A stretch of DNA of 64,000 nucleotides, taken from contig NZ_WPCU01000004.1 of assembly GCF_009742705.1 (NCBI RefSeq), positions 636,655-700,654 on the forward strand. Direction: 5' to 3'. Shown one piece after another: positions 16,033 to 25,629 of this stretch. A model generated the notes under the pieces. The model was not told the DNA's origin. It made no database searches and saw only the letters and a program-made list of their open reading frames with translations. Source of the stretch: Auraticoccus cholistanensis. Lineage in GTDB: Bacteria > Actinomycetota > Actinomycetes > Propionibacteriales > Propionibacteriaceae. The position numbers and the translations under genes were made by a program. The number at the start of each line of letters is the position of its first letter. Position 1 is the first letter of the stretch.

Positions 16033-17181
16033 ATGAAGGCGATGACGTACCGAGGCCCGTACCGGGTGCGGGTGCAGGAGAAGGACATGCCCAGGATCGA
16101 GCACCCCAACGACGCGGTCGTGCGGATGACCAAGGCCTCGATCTGCGGCTCGGACCTGCACCTGTACCACGGGATGATGCCCGACACCCGGATCGGGCAC
16201 ACCTTCGGTCACGAGTTCATCGGCGTGGTCGAGGAGGTGGGCCCCTCGGTGCAGCGGCTGCAGCGCGGTGACCGGGTGATGGTGCCGTTCAACATCTACT
16301 GCGGCTCCTGCTGGTTCTGCTCCCGCGGGCTGTACTCCAACTGCCACAACGTCAACCCCAACGCCACCGCCGTGGGCGGCATCTACGGCTACTCCCACAC
16401 CACCGGCGGCTACGACGGCGGCCAGGCCGAGTTCGTCCGGGTGCCCTTCGCCGACGTCGGTCCCTCGGTGATCCCGGAGTGGATGGACGACGAGGACGCC
16501 CTGATGCTCACCGACGCCTGCTCCACCGGCTACTTCGGCGCCCAGCTCGGCGACATCGTGGAGGGCGACACCGTGCTGGTGCTCGGCGCCGGCCCCGTCG
16601 GGCTGTACGCGGCCAAGTCGGCCTGGTTCATGGGGGCCGGGCGGGTCATCGTCATCGACCACCTGGACTACCGGCTGGAACGGGCCCGCACCTTCGCCCA
16701 CGCCGAGACCTACAACTTCGCCGAGTACGACGACATCGTCGTGCACATGAAGAAGATCACCGACCACCTCGGCGCCGACGTGGCGATCGACTGCGTCGGT
16801 GCCGAGGCCGACGGCAACCTGACCCAGCACCTGGCGGCCGCCAAGTTCACCCTGCAGGGCGGCTCGCCGACCGCCCTGAACTGGGCCATCGACTCGGTGC
16901 GCAAGGGCGGCACCGTGTCGGTGATGGGCGCCTACGGCCCGATCTTCAGCGCGGTGAAGTTCGGCGACGCCCTGAACAAGGGCCTGACGCTGCGGATGAA
17001 CCAGGCGCCGGTGAAGCGGCAGTGGCCCCGGCTGTTCGAGCACATCCGCAACGGCCACCTCAAGCCCAGCGAGCTGATCACCCACCGCATCCCGCTGGAG
17101 CACATCGCCGAGGGCTACCACATGTTCTCGGCCAAGCTCGACGACTGCATGAAGGTCGTCGTCGTCCCCGACGCGGCCTGA
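16033..17181 (+). CDS. Zinc-dependent alcohol dehydrogenase
   Basis: The 382-residue product starts at ATG 16033 after a strong AGGAGG. It is a medium-chain dehydrogenase. The catalytic zinc ligand region has Cys38 and GHEF (His60, Glu61). The structural zinc loop has four cysteines (CGSCWFC...C, about residues 90-104), and the Rossmann motif GAGPVG is near residue 186. It resembles the glutathione-independent formaldehyde dehydrogenase/threonine dehydrogenase-like branch common in actinobacteria; the substrate cannot be named. The C-terminus (LDDCMKVVVVP) is complete. The gene directly downstream, 36 bp away, is a conserved hypothetical that probably shares the transcript. Confidence 0.88.
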   Translation: MKAMTYRGPYRVRVQEKDMPRIEHPNDAVVRMTKASICGSDLHLYHGMMPDTRIGHTFGHEFIGVVEEVGPSVQRLQRGDRVMVPFNIYCGSCWFCSRGLYSNCHNVNPNATAVGGIYGYSHTTGGYDGGQAEFVRVPFADVGPSVIPEWMDDEDALMLTDACSTGYFGAQLGDIVEGDTVLVLGAGPVGLYAAKSAWFMGAGRVIVIDHLDYRLERARTFAHAETYNFAEYDDIVVHMKKITDHLGADVAIDCVGAEADGNLTQHLAAAKFTLQGGSPTALNWAIDSVRKGGTVSVMGAYGPIFSAVKFGDALNKGLTLRMNQAPVKRQWPRLFEHIRNGHLKPSELITHRIPLEHIAEGYHMFSAKLDDCMKVVVVPDAA

Positions 17182-17217
17182 CGGCCCGAGTCCCGACGCG
17201 AGAACCGAGGAGATCCC

Positions 17218-17811
17218 GTGGCCTACACCGCCCACCGCCCCCACCCGAACCCGCCCGCCGAGGAGCTGCGCGCCCGCATCCCGGGCTGGGGCGTCGACCT
17301 CGACCCGGCCGACCGGCCCTCCACCCCGATGATGCGCTTCGACCCCGAGGCCAGCGGGGCCCACTGGGAGCTCCCCGACCGCCAGCCGGAGGAGCGGCCG
17401 CGGGAGCACTCCATCGAGCACGCCGGCGTGACGCCCGTCTTCGGCACCGCGCAGCCCCTGCACGGGGTGTCGGGGGCCATCCGGCGCTACTCCTACGAGC
17501 GCTTCAGCGAGGCCCGTGCCGCGCACTGGCTGCTGCTGATCGCGGCCGACCGGGTCGAGTTCGCGGAGTCACGCCTCACCGCGCTGCTGCAGGGGCACCC
17601 GGACAACCCGATCAGCGAGACCGGGATCCGGGCCGAGCTGAAGTACGGCGGGATCCGCTCCCGCACCGGACGCAACGCCCGCCGGGTCGACACCGCCCAC
17701 ACCTGGATCGACCCGTTCCTGGTCGCCGCGCCCTGGCTCGGCGGCGCCGCCCTGGCCCTCGGTGCGAACGCGGTCGTCCGGCGGAGCGCCCGGCGGCTGC
17801 GCCGCCGCTGA
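17218..17811 (+). CDS. Conserved hypothetical protein downstream of the alcohol dehydrogenase
   Basis: The 197-residue product uses GTG 17218, preceded by GAGGAG. The first 70 residues are Pro/Arg-rich and soluble (RPSTPMMRFDPEASGAHWEL), followed by RYSYERFSEARAAHWLLLIAADR. A single hydrophobic segment lies near residues 162-182 (PFLVAAPWLGGAALALGA), after which the protein ends in Arg residues, so it is probably a tail-anchored membrane protein. Similar proteins accompany Zn-alcohol dehydrogenases in actinobacteria as far as I recall. Its role is unknown. Confidence 0.75.
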   Translation: MAYTAHRPHPNPPAEELRARIPGWGVDLDPADRPSTPMMRFDPEASGAHWELPDRQPEERPREHSIEHAGVTPVFGTAQPLHGVSGAIRRYSYERFSEARAAHWLLLIAADRVEFAESRLTALLQGHPDNPISETGIRAELKYGGIRSRTGRNARRVDTAHTWIDPFLVAAPWLGGAALALGANAVVRRSARRLRRR

Positions 17812-17856
17812 CCCCGGTCACGGCCGGCCGGAGCAGCCGGGCCCGGACCGGCGGGA

Positions 17857-19020
17857 TCAGCGCAGCAGCCGACCGGAGCAGACTCCACGCACGGTGCGGG
17901 TGGCGACGACGACCCAGGCCAGCACCAGGCCGACGTAGCCCAGCACCGCGAGCCCGGTGAACAGCGCCAGACCGGTGGCCGCGGCCAGCCCTGAGGTCGC
18001 GGTGACGACGGTTCCGACGGGGAAGGTGAAGGACCACCACGCCAGCGTGAACGGCAGGCCCCGACGGGCGGTGCGGACCGTGACGGCGCCGGCCAGGGCC
18101 AGCCACAGCAGGGCGAAGCCCCACACCGGGACGCCGTAGACCAGCCCGAGGGCGGCGAAGGCGGACCCGTACGGCGCCGGCAGGAGGTGCGCGGCCTGCC
18201 CGCCGAGCGCGTGCGCCGCCGTCACCGACTGGCCCAGCGGACCGAGCACGATCCACAGCGTCGGCACCGCGGCGGCCGCGCCCACCCCGTGGTGCACCAG
18301 CCGGTGCCAGACCAGCGTGGTGGTGACGAGGCTGGCGACCAGGGTGAGCCCGAACATCGCGTAGCAGCCGTAGAGCATCGTTCCCCGCGGCTCGCCGGGC
18401 GGCAGGTGGGGCACCAGCAGCGCGCCGGTGGCCGCGCTCACCATCGGCGGCACGACGGGCATCAGCCACCCGCCGAAGGCCGCGGCCGGCCCGGCGGGAG
18501 GCCCGGTGAAGGCCCGCAGCGGCACGGCCACCGCGGTCCAGAGACCCAGCAGCGTGCCGGCCACCCAGAGCGCGGCGGCGACCGCGAGGGCCGCACGGGC
18601 ACCGACCAGCGGCTGGCCGAGCAGCAGGGCGCCCGCCCCCACGGTCATCAGCGCCATCGCGGGTGCGCCGTAGAACCAGGACATCACCGGGTCCGCCAGG
18701 TGCCCCCGGGCCGTGGCCGGGTGCCGCAGCCAGTGCAGGGCGGTGGCGGTGACCACCACGGCCAGCAGCAGCACGTCGAGGACCCACACCAGGCGGGCCA
18801 GCACCAGCAGACCCGGCACCCGCACGGGCAGCGTGACGGCGGCGTTGGCCACGATCCCGGTGCCCATCACCGCCGCGAACCAGTTCGGCCCGATCCGGCC
18901 CAGCACCGGCTGGTCGCCGAGCTCGGCCAGGAACCGGGTGCCCGGACCGCTGCGACCCGCACCGCTGCGACCCGGGGTCGTGACGGCCGGCGGTCGGGGC
19001 AGCAGGGGAGCGGTGGTCAT
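17857..19020 (-). CDS. TDT/TehA-family transporter (SLAC1/Mae1-like)
   Basis: The 387-residue product has about ten hydrophobic segments. The N-terminal motif GPNWFAAVMGTGIVANA is the hallmark of the TDT (tellurite-resistance/dicarboxylate transporter) family, whose members move C4-dicarboxylates, sulfite or anions. Other family features are WLMPVVPPMVSAATGALL in the middle and WWSFTFPVGTVVTATSGL near the end. It is transcribed divergently from a LysR gene with 92 bp between the starts, which suggests control by that regulator. The substrate is not fixed by sequence; malate-type acids or sulfite are the usual candidates. Confidence 0.87.
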   Translation of the reverse strand: MTTAPLLPRPPAVTTPGRSGAGRSGPGTRFLAELGDQPVLGRIGPNWFAAVMGTGIVANAAVTLPVRVPGLLVLARLVWVLDVLLLAVVVTATALHWLRHPATARGHLADPVMSWFYGAPAMALMTVGAGALLLGQPLVGARAALAVAAALWVAGTLLGLWTAVAVPLRAFTGPPAGPAAAFGGWLMPVVPPMVSAATGALLVPHLPPGEPRGTMLYGCYAMFGLTLVASLVTTTLVWHRLVHHGVGAAAAVPTLWIVLGPLGQSVTAAHALGGQAAHLLPAPYGSAFAALGLVYGVPVWGFALLWLALAGAVTVRTARRGLPFTLAWWSFTFPVGTVVTATSGLAAATGLALFTGLAVLGYVGLVLAWVVVATRTVRGVCSGRLLR

Positions 19021-19112
19021 GCTCCGATGCTGTCCGGGCCCGGGCGTCGCCGGTAGCGGCCACGTCCCTGTGCATCCACAGGCCCGCCCTGTGGCTGGAC
19101 TAGTCTCCGCCT

Positions 19113-20045
19113 GTGACTCCCAGCAGCCGGCTGCCCGACCTCGACGCGTTGGCGCTGCTGGTCGCGGTGGCCCGGCGGGGGAGCATCGGCGCCGCGGCGC
19201 GGGAGGTGGGGATCAGCCAGCAGGCCGCCTCGGAGCGGCTGCGGGCGGTCGAGCGGCAGGTGGGCGTGCCGCTGCTGCGCCGCGCCGCCCGGGGCTCGGA
19301 GCTGACCGAGGCGGGGACGGTGGTGACCGAGTGGGCGGTCCGGCTGCTGCAGGTCGCCGGCGAGGTCGACGCCGCGCTGGCCACGTTGCGCGACCACCGC
19401 GACCGCGAGGTGCGGGTGGCGGCCAGCATGACCATCGCCGAGCACCTGCTGCCCGGCTGGCTGGCCGGCGTACGCCAGCGTCGTCCGGGGCTGTCGGTCA
19501 GCCTGACCGCCACCAACAGCCAGGCCGTGGTGGCCGCCGTCTCCGAGGGACGCGCCGACGTGGGTTTCGTCGAGGGCGCCGACGTCCCGCACCAGCTCGC
19601 CAGCCGCGACCTGGTCACCGACGAGCTGGTGCTGGTGGTCGCCCGCGACGACCCGCTCGCCCGCCGACGGCGACCGCTGCAGCCGGCGCAGCTGGCCGGG
19701 CTGAGCCTGACCAGCCGCGAGGCCGGGTCGGGGACCCGCGAGGTCGTGGACCGGGCCCTCGCCGCCCACGGGCTGCGGCTGGCGCCGCCGGCGGTGGAGG
19801 TGACCACCTCCACCGGCGCCCGGGAGGCCGTCCGGGCGGGCAGCGGGCCGGCCTTCCTGAGCCGCCGCACCGTGGCCCACGAGCTCGCCACCGGGGCGCT
19901 GGTGGTCGTCCCCACCACCGGCCTCGACCTGACCCGGACCTTCCGGGCGGTCTGGGTCGGCGGCGGCGAGCCGCCGGCCGGACCCGTGCGCGACCTGGTG
20001 GCCGTGGCTCAGTCCAGCTCGGCCCGGTCCTCCTCGGGGGCGTAG
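19113..20045 (+). CDS. LysR-family transcriptional regulator
   Basis: The 310-residue product starts at GTG 19113. The N-terminal winged helix (residues 8-65, with SIGAAAREVGISQQAASERLRAVE split as GSIGAAAREVGISQQAAS and ERLRAVE) is typical LysR. The C-terminal substrate-binding fold (residues 90-295) has the VRVAASMTIAEHLLPGWL start. It is divergent from the TDT transporter gene, which it probably controls in response to a small acid. Its last 37 bp overlap the end of the convergent FAD oxidoreductase gene. Confidence 0.9.
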   Translation: MTPSSRLPDLDALALLVAVARRGSIGAAAREVGISQQAASERLRAVERQVGVPLLRRAARGSELTEAGTVVTEWAVRLLQVAGEVDAALATLRDHRDREVRVAASMTIAEHLLPGWLAGVRQRRPGLSVSLTATNSQAVVAAVSEGRADVGFVEGADVPHQLASRDLVTDELVLVVARDDPLARRRRPLQPAQLAGLSLTSREAGSGTREVVDRALAAHGLRLAPPAVEVTTSTGAREAVRAGSGPAFLSRRTVAHELATGALVVVPTTGLDLTRTFRAVWVGGGEPPAGPVRDLVAVAQSSSARSSSGA

Positions 20046-22366
20046 CAGCGCAGCTCGTGGACCCCCGCGCAGGGATCGCCGTGGGTGCTCAGCACCCGCA
20101 GCCGCAGCGCCGTGGTGGTCACCGGGGAGTCCAGCCGGTGCACCCGGTGCGGCTGGATGTTGTCGCGGACGCGCAGCGCCGGCTGCCAGCCGCCGTCGCG
20201 CCCCAGCACCTCGACGTCGTAGTCGCGGGCCACCTGCGGGTCCTTCCACAGCGGCGGGGTCCGGTCGTACTCGCGGAGCTGGTGCCCCGGGAAGGTCACC
20301 CGCAGCGAGCCGAGCCGCACCGGCTCCGGCCACTCCAGGGTCAGCGCGGGCGCCGGGTCGTCGGCCCCAGACAGCCACAGGTTCGGCGCCGCGCCGGGTC
20401 GGGCCGCCCCCGAGACGGCGGCGCCCGCCGGGTGCACCCGCTGCGCGGGCTCGACCCGCACGCTCATGGTGACGCCGTCGTCGTAGCGGCGCATCCGCCC
20501 GGGCGCCATCTCGAACGCCGACACCGAACCGGGCAGCACCCGGCCGGCGCGCGGCCACTCGACGTCCTCGACCGCCTCCAGGTCCAGCCGCAGGTAGCTG
20601 ACGGGCCCGTCGGCGCCGCGCTGCACCCGCTGCGGGTCGAGGTCCACCGGCCAGCTCACCCAGTGCTCACCCGGCGGCACCCGCAGGGTGGTGCTGGCCA
20701 GCACCGTGGCGGGGTCGACCCGGTAGTCCCAGACGTGGCGGACGTCGACCAGGTGGGCCGCCACCTCGCGGGTCCGGTCGGTGCGGTTGCGCAGCAGCAC
20801 CGACACCTGCCGCAGCCCGGCCGCATCGGGCCCCACCTCGACGGGCAGCCACTGGCCGCGCCGCTGGGGGAGGTCGTCGACGGCGAACCGGCGGTGCTCA
20901 CCCAGGCCGGCGTCGGGCCAGCGGTCCTCCGGTCCGGCGCCCTCGAACAGGCAGCTCGAGGTCGCGCTGGCCGTGGCCCGCCGGGCCAGGTCGGCGTCGT
21001 CGGCGGGCAGCACGTGCGGCAGGTGCACCCCGTCGCGGAGCAGCTGCTGCTGCACCTCGCCGATCAGGTCCACCGGCACCTTGTGCAGCGGCACGTCGTG
21101 GCGCAGCGCCAGCGCCGCCGCGGTCCCCGCGGCCTGGCCCATCAGCGCCGTGGTCGACTGCACCCGCACCGACCCGAGGGCCACGTGGGTGGCCGAGACG
21201 TTGCGCCCGGCCATCAGCAGGTTGTCCACGTCCTTGGCGATGAGGCTGCGCAGCGGGATCCCGAAGGGGCCCACGTAGGCCCGGCTGGAGGCCTGCCCGG
21301 TCAGCACGTACCCCTCGGCGGCCGTCGGCTCGCTGGTGGCGGCGAGCAGACCGCCGGGGGTGTGCAGGTCGATGTTCCAGCCGCCGTAGGCCACCTCGTC
21401 GGCGGGCCCCTCCTCGTCGAGCAGGTCGTGCTCGGTCATCAGGTGCAGGCCCATGATCCGCCGGCTCTCCCGCTTGCCCGGCACCTGGCCGATCCAGTCC
21501 AGGGCCAGGTTCTCGACCTTGCCGCGCAGCGCGGGGTCCTTGTTCTTCATCCAGTCCCACACGCCCAGGGTGTGGCGCGTCAGCTCGTGGCGCAGCACCT
21601 CGGCGTCGGCGATGGTGTCCCACGGCGTGCCCAGCTCGATCCACCAGAAGCCGCCGCGGACGTCGTGGGGGCGCCTGCCGCCGGTGTAGAAGAAGTCGGG
21701 GTCGTCGTAGCTGTGGGCCCACTCGGGCAGCTGGTACTCCACCGGACGGCCGACGTCCTTGGTCTTGAAGTGCAGCGAGTTGCCCATCACCTCGTCGGTG
21801 GCCTGCGCCGGGGCGTGCGGCTCGCCGAACTCCTCGAAGCCCTCGGTGCCCTGCCGGATCTCGCAGCCGGCCCGGAAGGCCACCACGCCGTCGCCGGTGG
21901 CGTCGAGGAAGGTGCGCCCGGAGATGTCGATCCGGGTCTCGGCCGAGGGCGTCCAGCAGTGCACCGTGGTGATGCTGCCGTCCTCCACCGTGACGCCCTC
22001 GACGACGGTGTTGAGGTGCAGGGTCAGCCCGGGGGTGCGCTGGCAGATGTCGTACAGCTCGAGGTCCCAGACGCTGTTGGTCCAGCCGTTCTCGAAGATC
22101 GGCTCGTGGTTGCGGGCGCGCTCGCCCACCATGGCCTCGGCCAGCACGCCGCCCTCGCGGGCCCAGGCGTGGTAGGTGGTGCTGCCGCGGGGGACGACAC
22201 GGACCTCCGAGGAGCTGTTGCCGCCCAGCACGGGGCGGTCCTGCACGAGGCAGACGGTGATGCCGAGGCGGGCCGCGGACACGGCGGCGGTGAAGCCGGC
22301 GAGGCCGCCGCCGCAGACGACGAGGTCGTGGTGCTCGGAACGGGTGGTGGTCGGGGTGGTGTGCAT
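20009..22366 (-). CDS. FAD-dependent oxidoreductase with C-terminal beta domain
   Basis: The 785-residue product has a dinucleotide motif right at the start (LVVCGGGLAGFTAAVSAARL, residues 15-34) and GGNSSSEVRV, followed by FLDATGDG and LLMAGRNVSATHVALGSV. This is the FAD_oxidored pattern of the 'xanthan lyase'-like family. Residues from about 540 on form beta-rich domains that look like carbohydrate-binding or discoidin-like modules (SGADDPAPALTLEWPEPVRL). It is the last gene of an ABC sugar import operon, 1 bp after the permease gene. The context suggests oxidation of an imported glycoside or sugar derivative; the substrate is unknown. Confidence 0.82.
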   Translation of the reverse strand: MHTTPTTTRSEHHDLVVCGGGLAGFTAAVSAARLGITVCLVQDRPVLGGNSSSEVRVVPRGSTTYHAWAREGGVLAEAMVGERARNHEPIFENGWTNSVWDLELYDICQRTPGLTLHLNTVVEGVTVEDGSITTVHCWTPSAETRIDISGRTFLDATGDGVVAFRAGCEIRQGTEGFEEFGEPHAPAQATDEVMGNSLHFKTKDVGRPVEYQLPEWAHSYDDPDFFYTGGRRPHDVRGGFWWIELGTPWDTIADAEVLRHELTRHTLGVWDWMKNKDPALRGKVENLALDWIGQVPGKRESRRIMGLHLMTEHDLLDEEGPADEVAYGGWNIDLHTPGGLLAATSEPTAAEGYVLTGQASSRAYVGPFGIPLRSLIAKDVDNLLMAGRNVSATHVALGSVRVQSTTALMGQAAGTAAALALRHDVPLHKVPVDLIGEVQQQLLRDGVHLPHVLPADDADLARRATASATSSCLFEGAGPEDRWPDAGLGEHRRFAVDDLPQRRGQWLPVEVGPDAAGLRQVSVLLRNRTDRTREVAAHLVDVRHVWDYRVDPATVLASTTLRVPPGEHWVSWPVDLDPQRVQRGADGPVSYLRLDLEAVEDVEWPRAGRVLPGSVSAFEMAPGRMRRYDDGVTMSVRVEPAQRVHPAGAAVSGAARPGAAPNLWLSGADDPAPALTLEWPEPVRLGSLRVTFPGHQLREYDRTPPLWKDPQVARDYDVEVLGRDGGWQPALRVRDNIQPHRVHRLDSPVTTTALRLRVLSTHGDPCAGVHELRCYAPEEDRAELD

Positions 22367-22367
22367 G

Positions 22368-23282
22368 TCAGCCCTTGAGTCCGGTGGTGGCGATGCCGGC
22401 GATGAGCCGGCGCTGGAAGAGAACGAAGACGACGAAGACGGGCACCAGGCTGAGCACCGACATCGCGAACAGCTGGCCGTAGGAGGACTCGCCCATGCTG
22501 TTGACGAACATCCGCAGCCCCAGCGGGACCGTGTAGCTGTTGAGGTCGCTGAGGTAGATGAGCGGGCCCATGAAGTCCTCGTAGGTCCAGATGAAGGTGA
22601 ACACCGCCGTGGTGGCCAGGGCGGGGGTGGTCAGCGGCAGGATGATCCGGGTGAAGATGCCGACGTGGCCGCAGCCGTCGATCTCGGCCGCCTCGTCCAG
22701 CTCGCGGGGGATGCTGCGCATGAACTGGACCAGCAGGAAGATGAAGAAGGCGTCGGTGGCCAGGAACTTCGGCACGATCAGCGGCAGGTAGGTGTTCACC
22801 CACCCCAGGGCGGTGAACAGGGAGTACTGGGGGATCAGCGTGGCGTGCGCGGGCAGCATCACGGTGGCCAGCATCAGCGCGAACCACAGCCGGCGCAGCG
22901 GGAAGCGCAGCCGGGCGAAGGCGTAGGCGGTCAGCGTGCAGGCCACGAGGTTGCCCACCACGGCCCCGAGGCAGACCACCAGCGAGTTGAGCAGGAACCG
23001 TCCCATCCCGGGCGGGTTGGCCTCCCAGCCGGCCGGGTAGTTCGCCCAGTCCACGGTGGTGGGGACGACCGAGGGGCTGGAGAAGATCTCCTCGGTCGGC
23101 ACCAGGCTGCTCCGCAGCATCCACAGCAGCGGGTAGGCGGTCAGCGCGCAGACCGCGATCAGCAGCAGGTGCAGCAGCACCCGTCGGACGGTGGAGGTCC
23201 GGCCCGCGGTCCGCTCCGGCGGCGGGTCGGTGGGAGCCGTCACGGGCAGCGGGCCGGGGCGCGTCAGCAGGGCCATCGTCAT
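22368..23282 (-). CDS. Carbohydrate ABC transporter permease (MalG-type)
   Basis: The 304-residue product starts at ATG 23282, overlapping the stop of the upstream permease by 4 bp (ATGA). Six TM segments are present. The permease coupling loop is EAAEIDGCGHVGIFTRIILP, the EAA motif of the CUT1 family. The pair with the upstream MalF-type permease forms the membrane channel of the importer. No ATPase gene follows. Confidence 0.92.
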   Translation of the reverse strand: MTMALLTRPGPLPVTAPTDPPPERTAGRTSTVRRVLLHLLLIAVCALTAYPLLWMLRSSLVPTEEIFSSPSVVPTTVDWANYPAGWEANPPGMGRFLLNSLVVCLGAVVGNLVACTLTAYAFARLRFPLRRLWFALMLATVMLPAHATLIPQYSLFTALGWVNTYLPLIVPKFLATDAFFIFLLVQFMRSIPRELDEAAEIDGCGHVGIFTRIILPLTTPALATTAVFTFIWTYEDFMGPLIYLSDLNSYTVPLGLRMFVNSMGESSYGQLFAMSVLSLVPVFVVFVLFQRRLIAGIATTGLKG

Positions 23283-24247
23283 CGTCCTTCGTCGGAGTAG
23301 AAGACCCAGCGGCGGGAGGCGATGAAGTTGACCGCCGTCACGGTGGCGATGACCGCGACCAGGATCCAGGCCAGCGCCGAGGCGTAGCCCATGTCGAACT
23401 CGGTGAACGCCCGCTGGTACAGGTACAGCGTGTAGAAGAGGGTCGAGCCGACCGGCCCGCCGGTGCCGTTGCTGATGATGAACGACGGCGTGAAGGCCTG
23501 GAAGGCGGTGATCGTCTGCATGATCAGGTTGAAGAAGATGATCGGGGTCAGCAGCGGCAGGGTGATCCAGAGGAAGCGTCGCCACCGCCCGGCGCCGTCC
23601 ACCGTCGCCGCCTCGTGCAGCTCCGGCGGCAGGTTCTGCAGCCCGGCCAGGAAGATGATCATCGGCGAGCCGAACTGCCAGACGGCCAGCACGACGATGG
23701 TGCTCAGGGCGGTGTCGGGGGTGGCGATCCAGTTCCGGCCCTCGACGCCCACCAGCGCGAGCAGCTGGTTGACCGCGCCGTCGCGGCCGAACAGCTGGCG
23801 CCACAGCAGGGCCACCGCGACGCTGCCGCCCAGCAGCGAGGGCAGGTACATCACCGCCCGGTAGACGCTGATGCCGCGCAGCGCCCGGTTCATCAGCAGC
23901 GCCAGCCCGAGGGCGAGCGCCAGCCGCAGCGGCACCGACACCACCACGTAGACCACCGTGACGGTGAGCGACTGGCGGAAGTCGGGGTCGGCGGTGAGGA
24001 TCTGGCGGTAGTTCTCCAGCCCCACCCAGCGGGCGTCGGTGAACAGGTCGTACTCGGTGAAGGACAGGTAGGCCGACATGGCCATCGGTCCCACCACCAG
24101 CCCGACCAGGCCGACGAACCAGGGGAGCAGGAAGGCGTAGCCGGTGACGGCCTCCCGCCGGCGCCGGAGCCGCGCGACGGGGCGCCGGCGGGGCCCGGCC
24201 GCCGACGCCCCCGGGGTCTGGGCCCCGCGCTGGACGGCCAGGCTCAC
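23279..24247 (-). CDS. Carbohydrate ABC transporter permease (MalF-type)
   Basis: The 322-residue product starts at GTG 24247, overlapping the binding-protein stop by 4 bp (GTGA). The frame is open much further upstream, but that part is antisense-like shadow of the binding protein. It has six TM segments after a basic N-terminus. The EAA loop is HEAATVDGAGRWRRFLWITL. It pairs with the next permease. Confidence 0.92.
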   Translation of the reverse strand: MSLAVQRGAQTPGASAAGPRRRPVARLRRRREAVTGYAFLLPWFVGLVGLVVGPMAMSAYLSFTEYDLFTDARWVGLENYRQILTADPDFRQSLTVTVVYVVVSVPLRLALALGLALLMNRALRGISVYRAVMYLPSLLGGSVAVALLWRQLFGRDGAVNQLLALVGVEGRNWIATPDTALSTIVVLAVWQFGSPMIIFLAGLQNLPPELHEAATVDGAGRWRRFLWITLPLLTPIIFFNLIMQTITAFQAFTPSFIISNGTGGPVGSTLFYTLYLYQRAFTEFDMGYASALAWILVAVIATVTAVNFIASRRWVFYSDEGR

Positions 24248-25515
24248 TCGCCCGACTCCGCCGCCTGGAAGAACTGCTCCACGCCGGCGGAGATGCTGCT
24301 GCTCTCGAAGGCCACCGCCTCGTTGATCTCCGACAGCAGCGTGCGCAGCTCGGCGAAGCCGCTGGGCCACAGCCGGTTCAGCGGTCGGGAGGTGGTGGCG
24401 ACCAGGCTCATGTAGTCCATCGCGGCCTGCGGGGCGGGGTCGAGGCTGCCGGCCAGCTGGTCGCGGGCTGCCTGGGTGGGCGGCATGCCCAGCCGCACCC
24501 CGAGGTCGGTGATGGCCTCGGTGTCGGTGAGCAGGTAGCTGATCAGCTCGCCGGCGGCGGCGCTGCTGGGCGACGTGGCCGAGACCGACCACAGGCTCGC
24601 CGCGTTCATCCACAGGCTCGGGTTCTCGGTGCTGTGCGGGGGCAGCGAGATGCTGCGCGGGCGGTCGTCCAGCGCGGCCAGCGCGACGAAGTCCTGCGTC
24701 CAGGCCAGCCCCATCGCCACCCGGTGCTGGCCCAGCGGGCTGCTGGGCAGCGAGCCGGCGCCCTCGGCGGTGACGTCGGGGGGCGGCGCGCCGCCGCTGG
24801 CCCGCAGCTCGTGCCACAGCGTCAGCCAGGCGGTGAGCTCCTCGGGGGTGGCGTTCAGGGTGCCGTCGTCGGCGTAGAACTCCTTGCCGCTGTCGCGGAC
24901 GTAGAGGATGAAGGCGATCAGGTCCCCACCCGCGTCGGCCACGCCCCAGCGGTCGTCGCCGAGACCGCGGTGGGCCTCGTCCGCCAGCTCGGCCAGCTCG
25001 TCCCAGCTCCAGGCCTGCTCGGGGACGGTGATCCCGGCCTCCTCGACCACCTCGTCGCTGCTCACCAGGCCGGTGGCGTTGGCGGCGGCGACCACCCCGA
25101 ACAGCTGGTCCTCGACCGCGCCGAAGCTGCGCAGGCCCTCGTCCACCACCGACGGGTCGAGGTCGGACAGCGAGGACAGGTCGAGCAGGGCGCCGCGGTC
25201 GGCGTAGTCGGGGATCTGGCTGCCGGCCTGCATGATCAGGTCCGGCGCGTTGCGGGCGGCGGTCTGCGTGGCCAGCTTGTCCCAGTAGCCGTCCCAGGGC
25301 AGCGACTCGCGCTGCACCTGCAGGCCGGTGCGCTCGGTGTAGCGGTCGAGGGCGGCGTTGAGCGCGCCGTTCTCGGAGTCGCCTCCCCACCAGGTCGCCC
25401 GCAGGCTGCCCGGGGTGGAGGCGCTCGGTGCGGCGCCCACGCCGCACCCTGCGGCAGCCAGGGCCGCGACGGTTCCGGTGCCCACCCCGAGCAGGGTGCG
25501 GCGGGTGATCTGCAT
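24244..25515 (-). CDS. Sugar ABC transporter substrate-binding lipoprotein
   Basis: The 423-residue product has an RR motif (ITRRTLLGVG) and a lipobox (AAAGC, Cys about residue 24), so it is a lipoprotein that may use the Tat route. The body follows the extracellular solute-binding family 1 pattern (TWWGGDSENGALNAALDRY, PDLIMQAGSQIPDYADRGALLDL). The usual length is about 420-440. A GGAG site precedes ATG 25515. It is the first gene of the operon with two permeases and the FAD oxidoreductase. Two tandem palindromes lie 18 bp upstream of its start. Confidence 0.9.
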   Translation of the reverse strand: MQITRRTLLGVGTGTVAALAAAGCGVGAAPSASTPGSLRATWWGGDSENGALNAALDRYTERTGLQVQRESLPWDGYWDKLATQTAARNAPDLIMQAGSQIPDYADRGALLDLSSLSDLDPSVVDEGLRSFGAVEDQLFGVVAAANATGLVSSDEVVEEAGITVPEQAWSWDELAELADEAHRGLGDDRWGVADAGGDLIAFILYVRDSGKEFYADDGTLNATPEELTAWLTLWHELRASGGAPPPDVTAEGAGSLPSSPLGQHRVAMGLAWTQDFVALAALDDRPRSISLPPHSTENPSLWMNAASLWSVSATSPSSAAAGELISYLLTDTEAITDLGVRLGMPPTQAARDQLAGSLDPAPQAAMDYMSLVATTSRPLNRLWPSGFAELRTLLSEINEAVAFESSSISAGVEQFFQAAESGE

Positions 25516-25532
25516 GTCACTCCTTTGTGAGG

Positions 25533-25559
25533 TCTAACGTTAGAACGTCTAACGTTAGA
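25533..25559. promoter_or_regulatory. Tandem palindromic operators (TCTAACGTTAGA twice)
   Basis: Two perfect 12-bp palindromes, TCTAACGTTAGA, lie at 25533-25544 and 25548-25559 with 3 bp between, so their centres are 15 bp apart. They sit between the ABC operon start (25515) and the divergent LacI gene (25630). They are ideal LacI-family operator candidates, likely controlling both directions. Confidence 0.85.
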
Positions 25560-25629
25560 ATGACGGAGCCGGTTGCGGTGCGCAAGAGGTCCGGCAGAAT
25601 CCGACGAGTCGAGCCCCACGGAGGTGACG

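Noticed and set aside
25573-25629. Upstream start for the LacI regulator at 25573
   Set aside because: It would add 19 residues not seen in LacI proteins; GTG 25630 has a GGAG at the right distance and starts just before the headpiece.
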